DNA of 64,000 nucleotides from Bimastos eiseni (taxonomy: Eukaryota > Annelida > Clitellata > Crassiclitellata > Lumbricidae): assembly GCA_959347315.1 (NCBI GenBank), contig OY365810.1:22648906-22712905 (forward strand), in the 5' to 3' direction. This document shows, in pieces, positions 20,428 through 32,334 of this stretch (the stretch's first letter is position 1; the number at the start of each line of letters is the position of its first letter). The notes under the pieces were generated by a model. It was not told the DNA's origin and did not search any database. It worked only from the letters and a program-made list of their open reading frames with translations. The translations under genes were made by a program, and so were the position numbers.

Positions 20428-23400
20428 GGCTTATCCTAGATAAATCATTTGACGATGCTTGGAACAGTTACACGTACCTCGGACTAATTATAGATATAAA
20501 ATTATAACACGATAGGATTAATTGATTTTACAACAGACTGGAAGCAGTAGGTCTGTGCTGTTGTCCAATTCAAGTTGAAGCGGAACAAAATAATTACGAT
20601 GGCATCAATTATAATACTTCAAAGATTTAGCTCAAGATTACCTCCATCTCGTCTGTCAATCTCATTTGTTCGTCATTTACCCTCCATCGTATATTATTTT
20701 ATTTGCTAGTGAAAGCGAAGCTTTCAAAGCCATCATATCCTAATTCCGTAAAATAAGTGGGTCTTGCATTGTACTTACTAAAGCTACCAACTTATTCGAA
20801 AACAGAGCCTATGCTGGAACAAAATAATTAGACCCGAATCATGACATTATTTGAAATAGAGGTTGCAATATGGAAGTATTTGCACAATTGTTTTAAAACT
20901 GATAAATGACTTAAATGTCTGGCTTAAAAATATCCTTCTCATTTTTTCTGGAAGTACGTTTTTCTTTTTCTGGAACATTGCACATGTTGCATCTGGATCA
21001 TTTCTAACCATAATCCAGAGTTTCCCGCTGCATTCTCACAACTTCATTGGCCAGTATAAAAAAGATATTATATAGGCCTACTTGTACGTTGAAAAATATT
21101 TAGACCCAGTACAATCTAAAGCCCGCAAGGTTATAAAATGATGAACTTAATTATACATTTGAATTTAATTATTTAAAAAAACACAATTTTGTGTAATTTG
21201 GCTTTAATTGCGTGGACTGACACTGGAATTCATGAAATATAGTAGAATATGGGGTAATAGGTTGGAGTATATACACAAGCAAGTCCTACTTTCAGTTTTC
21301 CGCTCATGACTTCTTTAATCAAGAAGTCAGAGAGCGGACGCTTTGCATCCAAACCTATGTTGGAATCGTGTAAATAATTACTTGAACCGTGAAAATCCCC
21401 AAACTGAACAAAGATTCTATATCCTTGTTGATACAAAATGTGTGCTCTCTTCTCAAAGGCACATTGAAAGAATGTGAGCAACTATTAAAGATTATAAGGT
21501 ACGGAAGCGTTCTGTATTATGTGTTAATTGGTCGTCAGTATTTTTGTCCAGTATCAATAAAGGTAAATCCTCTTAGTCATGGATTTTGAGGTGTAGCCCG
21601 GTTCATGGTTGAATACAATGAAATGAAGTATTTACAATGGAAAATTGACCCATAGCAGTCATTGAGGAGGGGGCATGTTCTAAATGCCAGTCAGTGAATC
21701 TGCGTGTGCAAACGATATTGCTTAGGTGGCAGTTTGTTGAGGTGTCCTATTACATCTGGTAGTCATCATCGCTAGTTTGAGCTGTTCATTATCCTATCAG
21801 ATCAGATGATTCCAATAAGGCAGTTGTCATAAAGAAAAAGGCCTCAATCGATGATTGCTTTATGAAGTAGTCAGAGTGGTTGTCCCTTATATAGTGTCTA
21901 ATTCTGAGGACGGAAAATCATAGAAACTGGAGGTCAAAGTATGGAGTGTAGGCAAGCTGATATCAGAATTTTAGAAACTGTCTTGAAGTGAAAGTCTTGT
22001 GCTGTCTCGAACAAGCGGTCTTGATCAGTTTCACGTTAACTGTCTTACAATTTTGCGCTAGAAACTGAAACCGGAATTTACGAGAAACGGTAATTCTGGT
22101 TAACGCGCGAGTCACGTGATACTGAAATCAATTCAATTGTCTTAAAGTGGAAAAATGTCTGAGAGAGAACCTGAAATTGTGGAGTTTGCGTTTTTGAAGT
22201 TAGGCCTATTTACAAACAATAGCTATTGGCTATTAGTTTGTCATTGATGCAAAACCACCATAACCGAAACGATCGGAACAACTTCGAGTTTCTCTGGGTG
22301 AGTAAGGATATGGGCAAATTTATAATTTCGTTTGGTATTTGGTATCGAATTTGCTTGTTTAAAATCGTCTAGAAGATTTCAGACGTGCTTTCTGTATACT
22401 ATTCAGAAGATAGGCCGAAGAATAAATATTGAAAAAGATAAAACTCGGCAATATAAAAACTATTCTTGGGAATTGGTACAATATACATTATAATTAAGTT
22501 TCAAATTGAAATTACAAATGAACCTTATTCCCGAAAACTGATACATTAATATTTTACAGCCTTTTATATAGGATCACTTGTCTTTTACTGTCTCGAACTG
22601 TCTTGAACCTAGTGTCTCGGTCTCGGTACCTCACTGTCTCGGTCTCGGTCTCAGCATCTCACTGTCTCGGTCTCGTCTTGGTCTTGAAGTTTAAAGTCCT
22701 GCATACAACACTGGCTGAAATAGATTGCTGGCCTGTTTAAAACGAACAGTCCTGAAAGACATAAGAGAACTGACAAAGCTGAGTGTGAAGATACTTAGGC
22801 CTATGACCTACACACAATAGTATGTAATGCATGTTGATGAAAATGGTGCTAGTGCGAAGTTGCTTGTCAGCTTCCATATCTCAACTTAGCTAGCCTAGCT
22901 GCCAATTATTTGACAACTATGGAGTTGTGCGCAAATGTAGTTTAGTTATTTGCCTAGATTTGATTCGTTCAAAATATTCAGTCGCGAACATACAACTTAT
23001 TTCAAAACCATTTTTATTATTGAGACATCGATCGAAACATTACAATTTAACATACATGATAGAGTCATTCAGAGTCTTAACATCTCGGTGTGATGCTCAG
23101 CAATGGGTATTCCAAAAAGAAACATGTCACGCTAGCGTTAACTATGGATTCTCTTTTACTCAATGGATAAGATAGATGGCGGCATGTTCTATCTGCTTAC
23201 CAAGCAACAGTTTTATGAGATGACAAAACAGGTAACAACTTAATTAAATAAACAGCAATGAGCAGATTATCTTAGAAATTATGTTAGAAATTAGGAAACA
23301 CTGAAAGAATGAAAAAAGAAGGAGGAGGAAGAAAGAGGAGAGGAAATTTAATAAGTTAAGGTCTTTCAATAATCCAAATTGCATACAATTCAGTAGTTTT

Positions 23401-23460
23401 GTGAGAAGATACAGTATGTCATTTTATTTTTCATTTTCATCAACCGTCATTATCAGAAAC
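20428..23460. other. Gene-free spacer between genes 6 and 7
   Basis: 20428..20680 is type B 3' flank. From about 21,880 to 23,400 is the type A 3' flank of gene 7 (GGAGGTCAAAGTATGGAGT, as complement near 3395). It is interrupted at about 21,960..22,710 by an insertion carrying GTCTCG repeats. No coding sequence seen. Confidence 0.55.
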
Positions 23461-24548
23461 TTAGTATCCAGCATATCCGTATCCGTGATTGCGTCCGTGT
23501 CCATCGTATCCATGGTAACCGTAATTTCCACCAGTTCCAGGCACGCCTTCCCACCGAGCAGTTCCGGTTCCAGAACCGACGCGTTCAGCCACGTGATTAA
23601 CATACAGTTGACGTGCAGCATTTTGGTAGTTGGAAGCAACGCCATCTGGCCTGTTTTGTCAAAATATAATAAATAATTATTTCTCATTTTAATTAACTAA
23701 ACCAGTGTCTCATCCAATTTTTCTTCATATTTGTTTAATTAATTACTATTATTGGCCTGTTTTGTCAAGACCAGCTCGTAACACAGATGAAACTTAGCGA
23801 ACAGTCAAATAGCACTGGCTCAAGGCCTGAAGCTACAATTAGATATCATCTTAAAATAAAATTGTTTGGACCATGGAATATTCCTATTGGTTACGTGCAG
23901 GTTGACTAGTCCTTCTTTCGCCAAGCGATGGTGTTTGTTCAGTTTTATGTATCACGTGATGTGTGCCTACAATTTAAATTCCTATAACTTGCCATCATTC
24001 GCTAACGCTGTACTTATTTTGATTCTGCGCAGTTTAAATCCATAGAAATAGATAGTAAATAATTATTTGGAGGATTAATTAAAATCGTGTATCATTCAGG
24101 CTCTTTCGCGTCGTTATTCTTTATATTGAAACTGTTCATGCAAATTATGTTATCGTAACACTCAGCTAATGTAATAAAGTTGATCGAGTTGACCAGAAGT
24201 TTTTTGTGGAACATGTATAACTACATATATATACTTTTCTAGTCAATATGAATATATAGCTATAGACATCTTAGCCCTACAGCGACGGTGGCTGTAACAA
24301 ATGTGCTCACTAATCCACTATGAAATATTGCTTCCTAACATCAGGCATTGATTCCCAATGATAGGCCTAAGTGAATTTGAATCCAGAGTCCATAGAATGC
24401 TCTTTATATAATAATAATATTAATGATTAAGAAAAGCTCACACGTGTCTGAGTCCGGGTTCGTAGTGACCGTATGAAGCAGCTTTGTCGTTTCCAGCGAA
24501 GACAAGAGAAACGGTGGCAACGAGTAAGACCAACAGGACCTGCATCAT
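23461..24548 (-). CDS. Peptide gene 7: secreted Gly/Tyr/His-rich peptide, type A (98 aa)
   Basis: Complement(join(23461..23650,24442..24548)), 107 + 190 nt. Signal peptide [18 protein letters not shown], then [18 protein letters not shown]: Gln at position 3 and Asn in place of the usual Tyr are unique. Donor is GTGAG rather than GTAAG. Exon 2 encodes PDGVASNYQNAARQL, VAERVGSGTG (Arg, as in gene 10) and the short tail HGYDGHGRNHGYGYAGY. Intron 791 bp. TATA box at 24633..24641 (minus). Head-to-head with type B gene 8. Confidence 0.87.
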
Positions 24549-25110
24549 CAATTGTTCTGTAGACGGTAGGTTATTACTTGTCTTCGAAACGAAGGCAGAC
24601 TGAACTGTGACAACTGACCACAACAAATCGGACCTTTTATAGGGCCACTGGACAGCAACATCTGTTCAATGCTTTGCATTCCAACATGCATCGCATACGA
24701 AACAGACAGAGAAGGACAAACTGACATAAGCGGACGCGGAGAAAGACTCGGAGCGTCGTGGGTACATCAATTTGTACGCCTCTGTCGGAAACGCATAGCT
24801 ACATTTGGTTCACTGCCAAAGCATGCGCATTACAATGTGCTATTTGTTGCAATGCTTAGTATGTTATGTAACATGTCACGAATCATATGGCTTTGCATCC
24901 GACTATTGTTACAAGTAGATAGCCTACTGTCTGTCTGTCTCCTTGATCTTCTTTTACTATCCCCCTAACTCTGACATAAAAGAAACTAGCGTATGTGAAA
25001 GCAGGTCACAGTGATTCTGTATAAAAGGATCGTTCTGGTGTAGTCCATTGTCATAGTTCAGTTTGACTTCGTTTCATTGCTAAGTTGACATCAACCGTTG
25101 AGAGAATAAG
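24549..25110. promoter_or_regulatory. Divergent promoter of peptide genes 7 and 8
   Basis: 562 bp. Gene 7 TATA at 24633..24641 (minus), with CCAGTGGCCC and, beyond it, GCATTCCAACATGCATCGCA and CGAAACAGACAGAGAAGGAC, the fullest copy of the conserved type A upstream block. Gene 8 TATA at 25020..25028 (plus), then GTCATAGTTCAG. Confidence 0.78.
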
Positions 25111-26107
25111 ATGAAGGTCTTTCTGGTTTCCTTTGTTGCCACCGTGGCTGTTGTCTTCGCTGGGTATGACAAAGCCACTTCATACGATCACTACGAACCA
25201 GGACTCAGACACGTGTAAGTACATTACAATCACTGCAGTTATTACAATGCAATACAACTGTTGAATGATACCACCCTTTAGTTTAGTTCAGAAGTGCATA
25301 CACGCCTCAACGGCCCAATTGCAGTCGTACTGCAGAGCAATTGTGTGCTAAGGACTTGCTCAAGGTCCTTACACAATGACGCTTCGGACGAGAGTCGATC
25401 CCGCTCACTCAGGGCACACGGAGCGTTACCGGCCGACCGCTATAACCAATCGGCTACCATGCCACATTCATCATATGTGTAAAATAGTTTTGAAATAAGG
25501 ACATCTAATGCTCTTACATATGATATTATTTTACCTGTTATACACTATGCGGTTGATATAAAAGAAAACCAATTTTGCACAATTATTGCGAATCGAAATT
25601 AAATCAATTTTCAGGTAATTGAGATTTAAAGTCTGTTAATAAAATCTTTGCTGCGGCCTTTACCATCATCATGTATGTTTGAAGACAATGATCTAAGCAT
25701 CTTTCCAGCAAGTTGTAAGTCTTAAAAGCCAGACATATCAAAAACCCCGCTAAACACGTCCAGGGTTCCAATTTCCAATGAAATCCTGACTATTTTATAG
25801 TTTGAATTATTATTTTTGAATTGAGGGATCTGCAGTTCTAAGATTAGAATTTGATATAAATATCCTTCCAAGGGTCAGAATACCCAACGATTCGCACTTT
25901 TGCGTTTACAGGCCAGATGGCGTTGCTTCCAACTATCAGAATTCCGCACGTCAGCTGTACGTTAATCACGTGGCTGATCACGTGGGCTCAGGAACCGGAA
26001 CTGCTCGTTGGGAAGGCGTGCCAGGAACTGGCGGAAATTACGGTTACCACGGATATGGTGGACACAGCTACGATGGCCATGGACGCAATCACGGATATGG
26101 ATACTAG
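25111..26107 (+). CDS. Peptide gene 8: secreted Gly/Tyr/His-rich peptide, type B (99 aa)
   Basis: Join(25111..25214,25912..26107), 104 + 196 nt. Signal peptide MKVFLVSFVATVAVVFA, then [18 protein letters not shown]. Exon 2 encodes [31 protein letters not shown] and the type B ending HSYDGHGRNHGYGY, stop TAG. The 697-bp intron contains a full SINE in reverse orientation. Exon 2, intron and at least 250 bp of 3' flank match gene 3 in inverted orientation. Confidence 0.88.
25285..25475 (-). mobile_element. tRNA-derived SINE in intron of gene 8
   Basis: On the minus strand it begins GGCATGGTAGCCGATTGGTT, with a B-box-like GGATCGACTC about 50 nt later and a tail containing AAGGACCTTGAGCAAGTCC. 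The same insertion survives only as a 5' stump in gene 3. Confidence 0.8.
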
Positions 26108-28085
26108 GATTTATCCTAGCATAAATCATTTGACAATGATAGGAACAGTTACCTCGGAATTTCTAATTCTAGAAAGAAAATTGCAACCTGAAATGGCTCG
26201 TTGATTTAACAACAAATTAAAATAAATTTGTCTGTGTTGTTGCCGAATTCAGATTGAAACCGAACCAGATGATTATCACTTACCATAGCATCATATATAT
26301 AATACTTCAGAAATCTGGTGCAAATTGCCTCCATCTCGTCTGTGAATCGTCGTTCTCCCTCCATCCTGCAGCAGTTCACTAGTAAGTGAAAACGCAATTT
26401 TCAAAGCTATCATGTCCTGATTTCACTCCCAAAACCGCTCCAATGCTCCAACATCAAAGATCTCCTTCGCAGCATCGGTTACAGCGACTAGCTTTATCCC
26501 TGTACCTAACTTGATTCCGAAGTAGAACTTTACTATTATGAACCTTACTCGATTTTATGCTAGGTTTTAACTAGTCCTCTGAAGATGATCTTGTGTTGCG
26601 CTGAGATATTGGTTGACTTGTGTTATATCAGGCCTACCACAATAACCAGACAACAGGAGACGATGCTTAACTTAAGACCGCATCTTTCAAGACAGTCCAG
26701 GAGCCTCGCCTATGTGGATTCCACCAGGTGGAACAGCCTCTCCTTTCTATTCGGGAAGAACTGGTCTCTCTTACCCATGCCGCCATCCGCAAGAGCCTTA
26801 AGACTTTCCTGTTCTACGTCTATAGCTTTGTGTTGAGTCGCTAGCGCCTCTGATTACGAGTGGCGCTATATAAGCTTTCAATTACAATTACAAATAACAC
26901 AGATCAATTTACATGTATCTTAAACATAAATTAACCATTGGATTGGTAAAAAAATATTATAAATGCTGGGTTAAATCAGAATCTCTATTGATACTAGATT
27001 AAGCAGAGTTTACGCTGCTCCTTGCTTAACGGACAACTTGAAATTACTTTAAAATTTTGAGGTAAATCATTTCATGCGGATTGGCCTGTTACCTTCATAG
27101 CGAATTTATGGGTGTTCGTTCTGACATATTTACATCCATGCACATTTAGGTTTCTCGCATGATGGGATAATTAGCGGAGATTTTATTTGATGAATATTAT
27201 ATATAAATTTGGGCTAAAGTTTGATCGGCGTTCAGGTATAATGGTAGGCCCATTACATCGCGAAAATTCTTTTAAGGAGAATAATTATGTAGACTCGTCC
27301 AAAATATTCTGACGCATAATAATCGGTTCAGATCAAATTATAATATATTATGTTAAATCGTTAATTGTAATCATTATGTGTACACATTTTTACCAAAATC
27401 AGTAAGAATAAAACATGGAAGTATTGGGCTCCTGTCGGAGTATTTCCCGTTTCTGATTTGAACGCAATAAAATGCACAATGCATATGGGATGAATTGAAC
27501 CATATCCAAGGAACGTGTGCAAAAGTTGAATCAGTTAATCTAAGTGTGCAATCGGAACTGCTCACCTGCCATGCTCAGCATGACGAAACATATTTAAGTA
27601 GTATATATCATGCAGAAGATCTGGCAAGGAAATCTTTAAGCGCCGCGATATGATACGCTAGGACTATTCCAGCGTTAAATCATTTGTCGGGAAAGAAGTT
27701 ACGCATTAATCCCAATGTTTAAAATGGGCGGGAACGCGTGGTGACGGTGTTCCCACTGCTCTCGAAATTCTGTGCAATAGAACCCGGGAAGCATGCGTTC
27801 CAACAAAACTGTGCTTCGGAACGCCCACTCAGTAACGACAACTGAGGCCTAAGTCACAATAATCAGTTAGAATGTATTATTACAGTTGGCTCGCTGTGCG
27901 CTTGTAAACAGCTCTCCAGGACATTGGATTGTCAACGTTCATAGGCCTACTTTCATTTATTTTGGTCGTTAATTGCCCTGCGGAAAGCGGAACAGTAGGA
28001 GATCAGATTAAGGATCGAATGAAATCCGAAGTCATTAGATGAAATTGCGGTAATTGACCCCACCCGGTGCACTCAGAGATGAGTA
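26108..28085. other. Spacer: type B 3' flank and retrotransposon tail
   Basis: 26108..26400 matches the 3' flanks of genes 3 and 6. 26600..26880 (plus) is a CR1-like 3' end, with a frame containing EELVSLTHAAIRKSLKTFLF and then GTGGCGCTATATAAGC. From 26,900 to 28,085 I see nothing. Confidence 0.55.
26600..26880 (+). mobile_element. 3' end of a CR1-like non-LTR retrotransposon
   Basis: A translated C-terminal reverse transcriptase tail (RKSLKTFLFYVYSF) is followed within 80 bp by GGCGCTATATAAGC, an ending shared with 45655..45770. Only the last part is present. Confidence 0.6.
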
Positions 28086-28663
28086 TCAGAGGTCGCGAAG
28101 ATAGGAAGAGGCGCGATCCAGCGAGGACCACCAGACCAAATCTGTGGTAAGAGATTGGCTGCTGGAGGGGTGGTTAGTGGAGCGCATCCAGCATATAACC
28201 GGAGAAGGGACCTGACCATCACTAACCACATTTCTTAATGCGTCCCACAAGACTTGAGGCACTGCACCCGGTCCAGGCAGGCACTGCAACCGCCCAGCTG
28301 GGAGACTGACATATAGTGAGCAGTAGTAATCTGATGAAGGAGTGTATAATAAGACTATAAGTGTAGCCGTGGCGTCTAGAGTTAGCGAGCAAGTAACAAT
28401 GTGGAGCTGACGCAACTGGACTAGTATGAATCACGGCAGAGAGGTGACTATGAGAAGAAAAAGTAAGCCCTTGGTCCAACGTGATTCCAAGGTCTCGGAT
28501 AACAGAGGAAAATATAAAGAGGGGAGTCAAAATTAATGGCGGCTAGATCTAGCTTCATAAGCTGCTGCCGAGTGCCCGGCCAGAATAATTGGGGTTTTGA
28601 CGGGTTGAATGGACAGCTAATACGGATTGGTAGAGTGCTCGATGTGCGTTGGATGGCTTCCAT
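28086..28663 (-). pseudogene. CR1-like reverse transcriptase fragment
   Basis: Overlapping minus-strand frames give INPSKPQ-like residues (NPSKPQLFWPGTRQQ), RDLGITLDQGLTFSSH and then ICQSPSWAV. These correspond to the region after the palm (NP.KT....G, LGV.LD..L.F..H) in CR1-clade enzymes. Frameshifts separate them. Related in sequence to 38258..39171. Confidence 0.7.
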
Positions 28664-29544
28664 TTGTAGAAGTGTTAGAGCGATTTGATAAACCTACAGT
28701 GCATTGCACAATAATTTCAACCACTGATCAGATAGTAAAAGAGCTGATTCGTACCTATCTAAATTGGTCAAGAAACTGACTAAACCTGTTTTCATGAAGA
28801 ATTTAGGAATCGTGTATGATTCCTGGAAGAGTTGACCTTATAAGCAGGAGGCTGGTATCACTCTTCCTGTTTACTCATCACCTCCTGACAAGACAACTGC
28901 GAGTTCTTTGCAGCTAGAAACGAGTTGCTATACTACTGCAGCTTTTCAGGCGTTAAACGCAGGAACGTATACAAGGGCGTAACGTTTGCTGCTTGCAAAG
29001 AGAGAGAAATTCACCAAAGCCAGCTTTACAAAACATTGCTGGACAACAAGACAAGAGACATTGGCACAGAAGAATCTATGTTGTTCTATTACCTCTCTTT
29101 ATCCCAATGCTTAGCCAAATCATCTCGCCTCTGAGCATGGTGAGAGAACCTGCCACTTTCTTCAATACACTGATTTTATAAGTAAGGTGATCAAGATCTT
29201 ATTGAAGGTTGCATTGTTCATAACAGGAGCTTTGACAGCAGAATAACATTAGAAAAGGAATATTTTTTTAAGTTCATGGCCGACACTAGGAATTAATTGG
29301 TTAAAACGTGGTGGCCCTATCTGATTAAGTGCACTAGAGGGCAGAGCCCGACAGACAGGCGATTTCAGAACTCTGAGGGCATGAAGCGATCCTGAACATG
29401 TCGCCACCACTCAGTAAGATCTATTTCTGCATTCGTGGGTCTGTGCTGATCACACTCCTAATACGATGAGGATCACCTAATTCCAATAAGAATGGTGGCG
29501 GCACTATTAAGCAAAACTTCCATGCAGTTTTAAACATATGCCGA

Positions 29545-29700
29545 TATGTGCGGCACGGTGGCTGATCGGTTAGAACGGTCGGCCTGTAACACTCAGTGTG
29601 CGCTGAATGAGCGGGTTCGACCCTCGTCAGTCACTGTGTAGGGACCTTGAGCAAGTCCTTCGCGCGTGTGCACTTCTGAGCAAAAGATGTTGGAAGAAGG
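29545..29700 (+). mobile_element. tRNA-derived SINE
   Basis: GCGGCACGGTGGCTGATCGG, then GGTTAGAACGGTCGG and a clear B box, GGGTTCGACCC, at about 29611. The tail has GGGACCTTGAGCAAGTCCTT and CACTTCTGAGCA. It is the least altered copy of this SINE family in the window. Confidence 0.8.
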
Positions 29701-30065
29701 GCGTAATAAAATTTCAAGAATTTCAATTTCATTGTAAAATTTATGCAATGTTTGATTTTTTTATAATCGCCTAAAGACGAATGCATATATTCACCTTTAC
29801 AGAATTTCAAATGAATTCGGCAAGTCCTAACTATTACTAAAGTTTCCAAACGTTTGACTATGTGGTCATAATATGAGAGATCATTGAAAGATTATAAAAA
29901 ATATCACATGAAAATTCTTCATTAAATTTTATAGGAACGTGAGTATCCTAGTATTGTTATCGTGTGGTTGAATTAGCTTTGCAGTCATTGTCTTCAAGTC
30001 CACTAATAGACAACATAGGCCGGACAGCCTGATGTACGAGGGGCGATAGAAGCATCCTTGTGGAT

Positions 30066-30218
30066 ATACTAGGACGAAAAGGCACAACCAATACCATGTA
30101 CTCAGTTAGCCTACCCATCACCCGCTTAATGCAACATCCATAGATTCTGTTACATTAAGCGGGTGATGGGTAGGCTAACTGAGCACATGGTATTGGTTGT
30201 GCCTTTTCGTCCTAGTAT
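30066..30218. repeat. Near-perfect hairpin with 66-bp arms
   Basis: Arms at 30066..30131 and 30153..30218 are reverse complements with about one mismatch (GTACTCAG versus GTGCTCAG); the loop is 21 bp. The two outer ends read ATACTAGGACG and CGTCCTAGTAT. Such a recent palindrome fits a foldback MITE, or a precursor of double-stranded RNA. Confidence 0.88.
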
Positions 30219-30221
30219 AAA

Positions 30222-30333
30222 TAACAAGATTTGGTATTCCCAGTGCCCATAATATTATTATGGTCCGCCCAAGTCAGACTTTCGTCGACACATGCACCAA
30301 GATTGGCGCACTGGGAATACCAAATCTCGTTAG
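30222..30333. repeat. Second inverted repeat adjoining the hairpin
   Basis: AACAAGATTTGGTATTCCCA at 30222 pairs with TGGGAATACCAAATCTCGTT ending at 30333, with about 60 bp between the arms. It starts 3 bp after the first hairpin ends. Confidence 0.75.
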
Positions 30334-30781
30334 TTTGAAGAGGAAGACGAACATTTATTGACATCCATGTTCTAATTAGCTTTTGATTCATGGGTGAAGT
30401 TAACTTAACCTCAAATCCAATGATAATGATTAAAATAATATGGACCAAATTAAGAAATGTCCTTGTTACCTCAAAAAACGCACCTATAGAGAATTGCTGT
30501 GATCAACTTTTATTGACGTTTAACAACAACAACAACAACGTCTTTTTATTGCACCCAATGAGAATAACAAGGAACAGAAACAGTAAACAGCAAAAAGCTT
30601 TAGCTGGGAACAACAGGGAGGATGAAACCCAAATAGGATCTAAGTCCCGTTAGCAGGGCTACCCATGTAATAACAAGCATTTCGGCAGTTATTGAGATTA
30701 GTACCGCAGAAGTAATCTTTTACCATCTCTTAACGAATTAACTAAGATATGACATAAATATATAGTTGATGCACACATTAG

Positions 30782-31355
30782 CTAGGCGACACCATAAAGT
30801 ATGTGCTCCCGGTAGGATTTCTTAAATGCAACAATATTAGGTATTAATTTTATGTAATCTGGAATATCATTCCAAGCCTTAGGACCAGCATATTTAACTG
30901 AAAACATTCTAGTATTTGTTCTAGCATAAATAGAACTGTAATCAAGATCAGGGGAAGAACGCAGCGAGTAGGGATTGAACTCAGATATAGATAAGAAATA
31001 TCTGTTGAATACAGGAGGCAACTGATTACTATTTTATTTGTACATAAATTCAACTGTCTGACAAATAGTTAATTGATTAATCTTTAGCAAATCTGTCTGC
31101 TTGTAGATGAGATCAGCATGAACAGAAGAAGAGCAACCACCAATGATGCGAACTGCTCTCTTTTGAAGAGCAGTTAATTGTTTTAAGCCTTGACGGATAA
31201 TTGGATGGCCAGACGATATTACAATACCTTAAATAGGGGTGTACCATTGTATAATACAAAATTTTCCGTATGTTGATCGGCAATAGATGAGCTACTTTAG
31301 CTACTTGCGAGGAGAGAAGTGCTATATTCGAGAAGAGAAGTGCTTGGTTCATCAA
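30782..31355 (-). pseudogene. Non-LTR reverse transcriptase C-terminal relic
   Basis: Minus-strand pieces include MVHPYLRYCNIVWPSNYPS (31,200s) and further down ARTNTRMFSVKYAGPKAWND and IPDYIKLIPN, ending near 30,785. They match the C-terminal half of the better preserved copy at 43015..43803. Broken by several frameshifts. Confidence 0.78.
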
Positions 31356-31855
31356 TTCTACAGTCTAACTCTATTGTCACCTACACTCATAGTCATTTGA
31401 AGTTTCATTCTTACAAATGTGAATACAGTTAGATTTCCAATAATCACCATAAATTAGCTCGCTAATTAGCTTCTTCAGCAGAATTCTGTTGTTCATTATA
31501 GAAGTTAACTCTAAAATCGACAAATCAGATAAACTGGAAGTCAGGCTATGTAGAGTAAGCAAGTTGAAAATATCACTGATTAGTCAAAGAATATTTCTGA
31601 ATGATATAATGGCATCGACAAAGAGCCCAAAATTGACCCAAACTAATGACCAATGATTCAAGATTAAGCCGTCTTTCCAGTTTTGTATGACGATCTATAT
31701 GGCCCACAAATATAAAGATGCCGTAGAGGGACGATAACATACTGGGCACAGAACCGAGGACCAAAATTCAATTCCCCTAATACCACGTCATGTTGACTAG
31801 CCCTTCTAGCGCTGGGCGTAGGCGTTAGAAATAAGCTGTACAACTTAATGGATGC

Positions 31856-32146
31856 CAGGGATGCAACAAGCGGAGGCAGGGGGCACCGGCCTCCCCAGTT
31901 TCAAAACTGGAGGGGCAAAGCCCCCCAGTTTTAATGCTCAGTGCACCATGTACCCCAAATCGGTTCTTTTTATGCTTCTCCAATTGTTTTTTAAGATAAA
32001 TTTTGTTAAGATAATTTGTGCCCCACATTTTTCAAATTTCTAAGGGGGTAAAATTTAAAAAGGGGGGAGGCAAAAAAAAAATTCTGCGTCGCGCAAAATT
32101 TGAGAAATTATACCCCCCAACTTTTCTAAACTTTGTTACACCTCTG
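31856..32146. mobile_element. 291-bp hAT-like MITE, second copy
   Basis: Begins CAGGGATGCAACAAG and ends CTTTGTTACACCTCTG. Flanking 8-mers ATGGATGC (31848..31855) and ATGGACGC (32147..32154) differ by one base and look like the target duplication. Interior matches 9835..10122, including CATGTACCCCAAATCGGTT. Confidence 0.85.
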
Positions 32147-32334
32147 ATGGACGCCATGCATGGCTTCGGTCAGGTAAATTCCACTTCTGTAATAACTTGC
32201 AATCATTCGCTGATAGGACTACTATGTGTGTAATCATACCAGGCTGTTGAGTGTTGATAAAATCAAGCGAATGCAAATAGGAGAGTTTATGCATCGCTAT
32301 AATTATGGCTTATTAGTTATTACCACATGTTTTT

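Noticed and set aside
23401..23676. Antisense open frames opposite exon 2 (Ser/Val-rich, containing SSRHAFP)
   Set aside because: Same cause as above. The antisense frame has no promoter or splice signals and is not better conserved than the sense frame.
28925..29181. Two overlapping 60-70-aa plus-strand frames
   Set aside because: No signal, domain, splice site or paralogue; length is within chance expectation.
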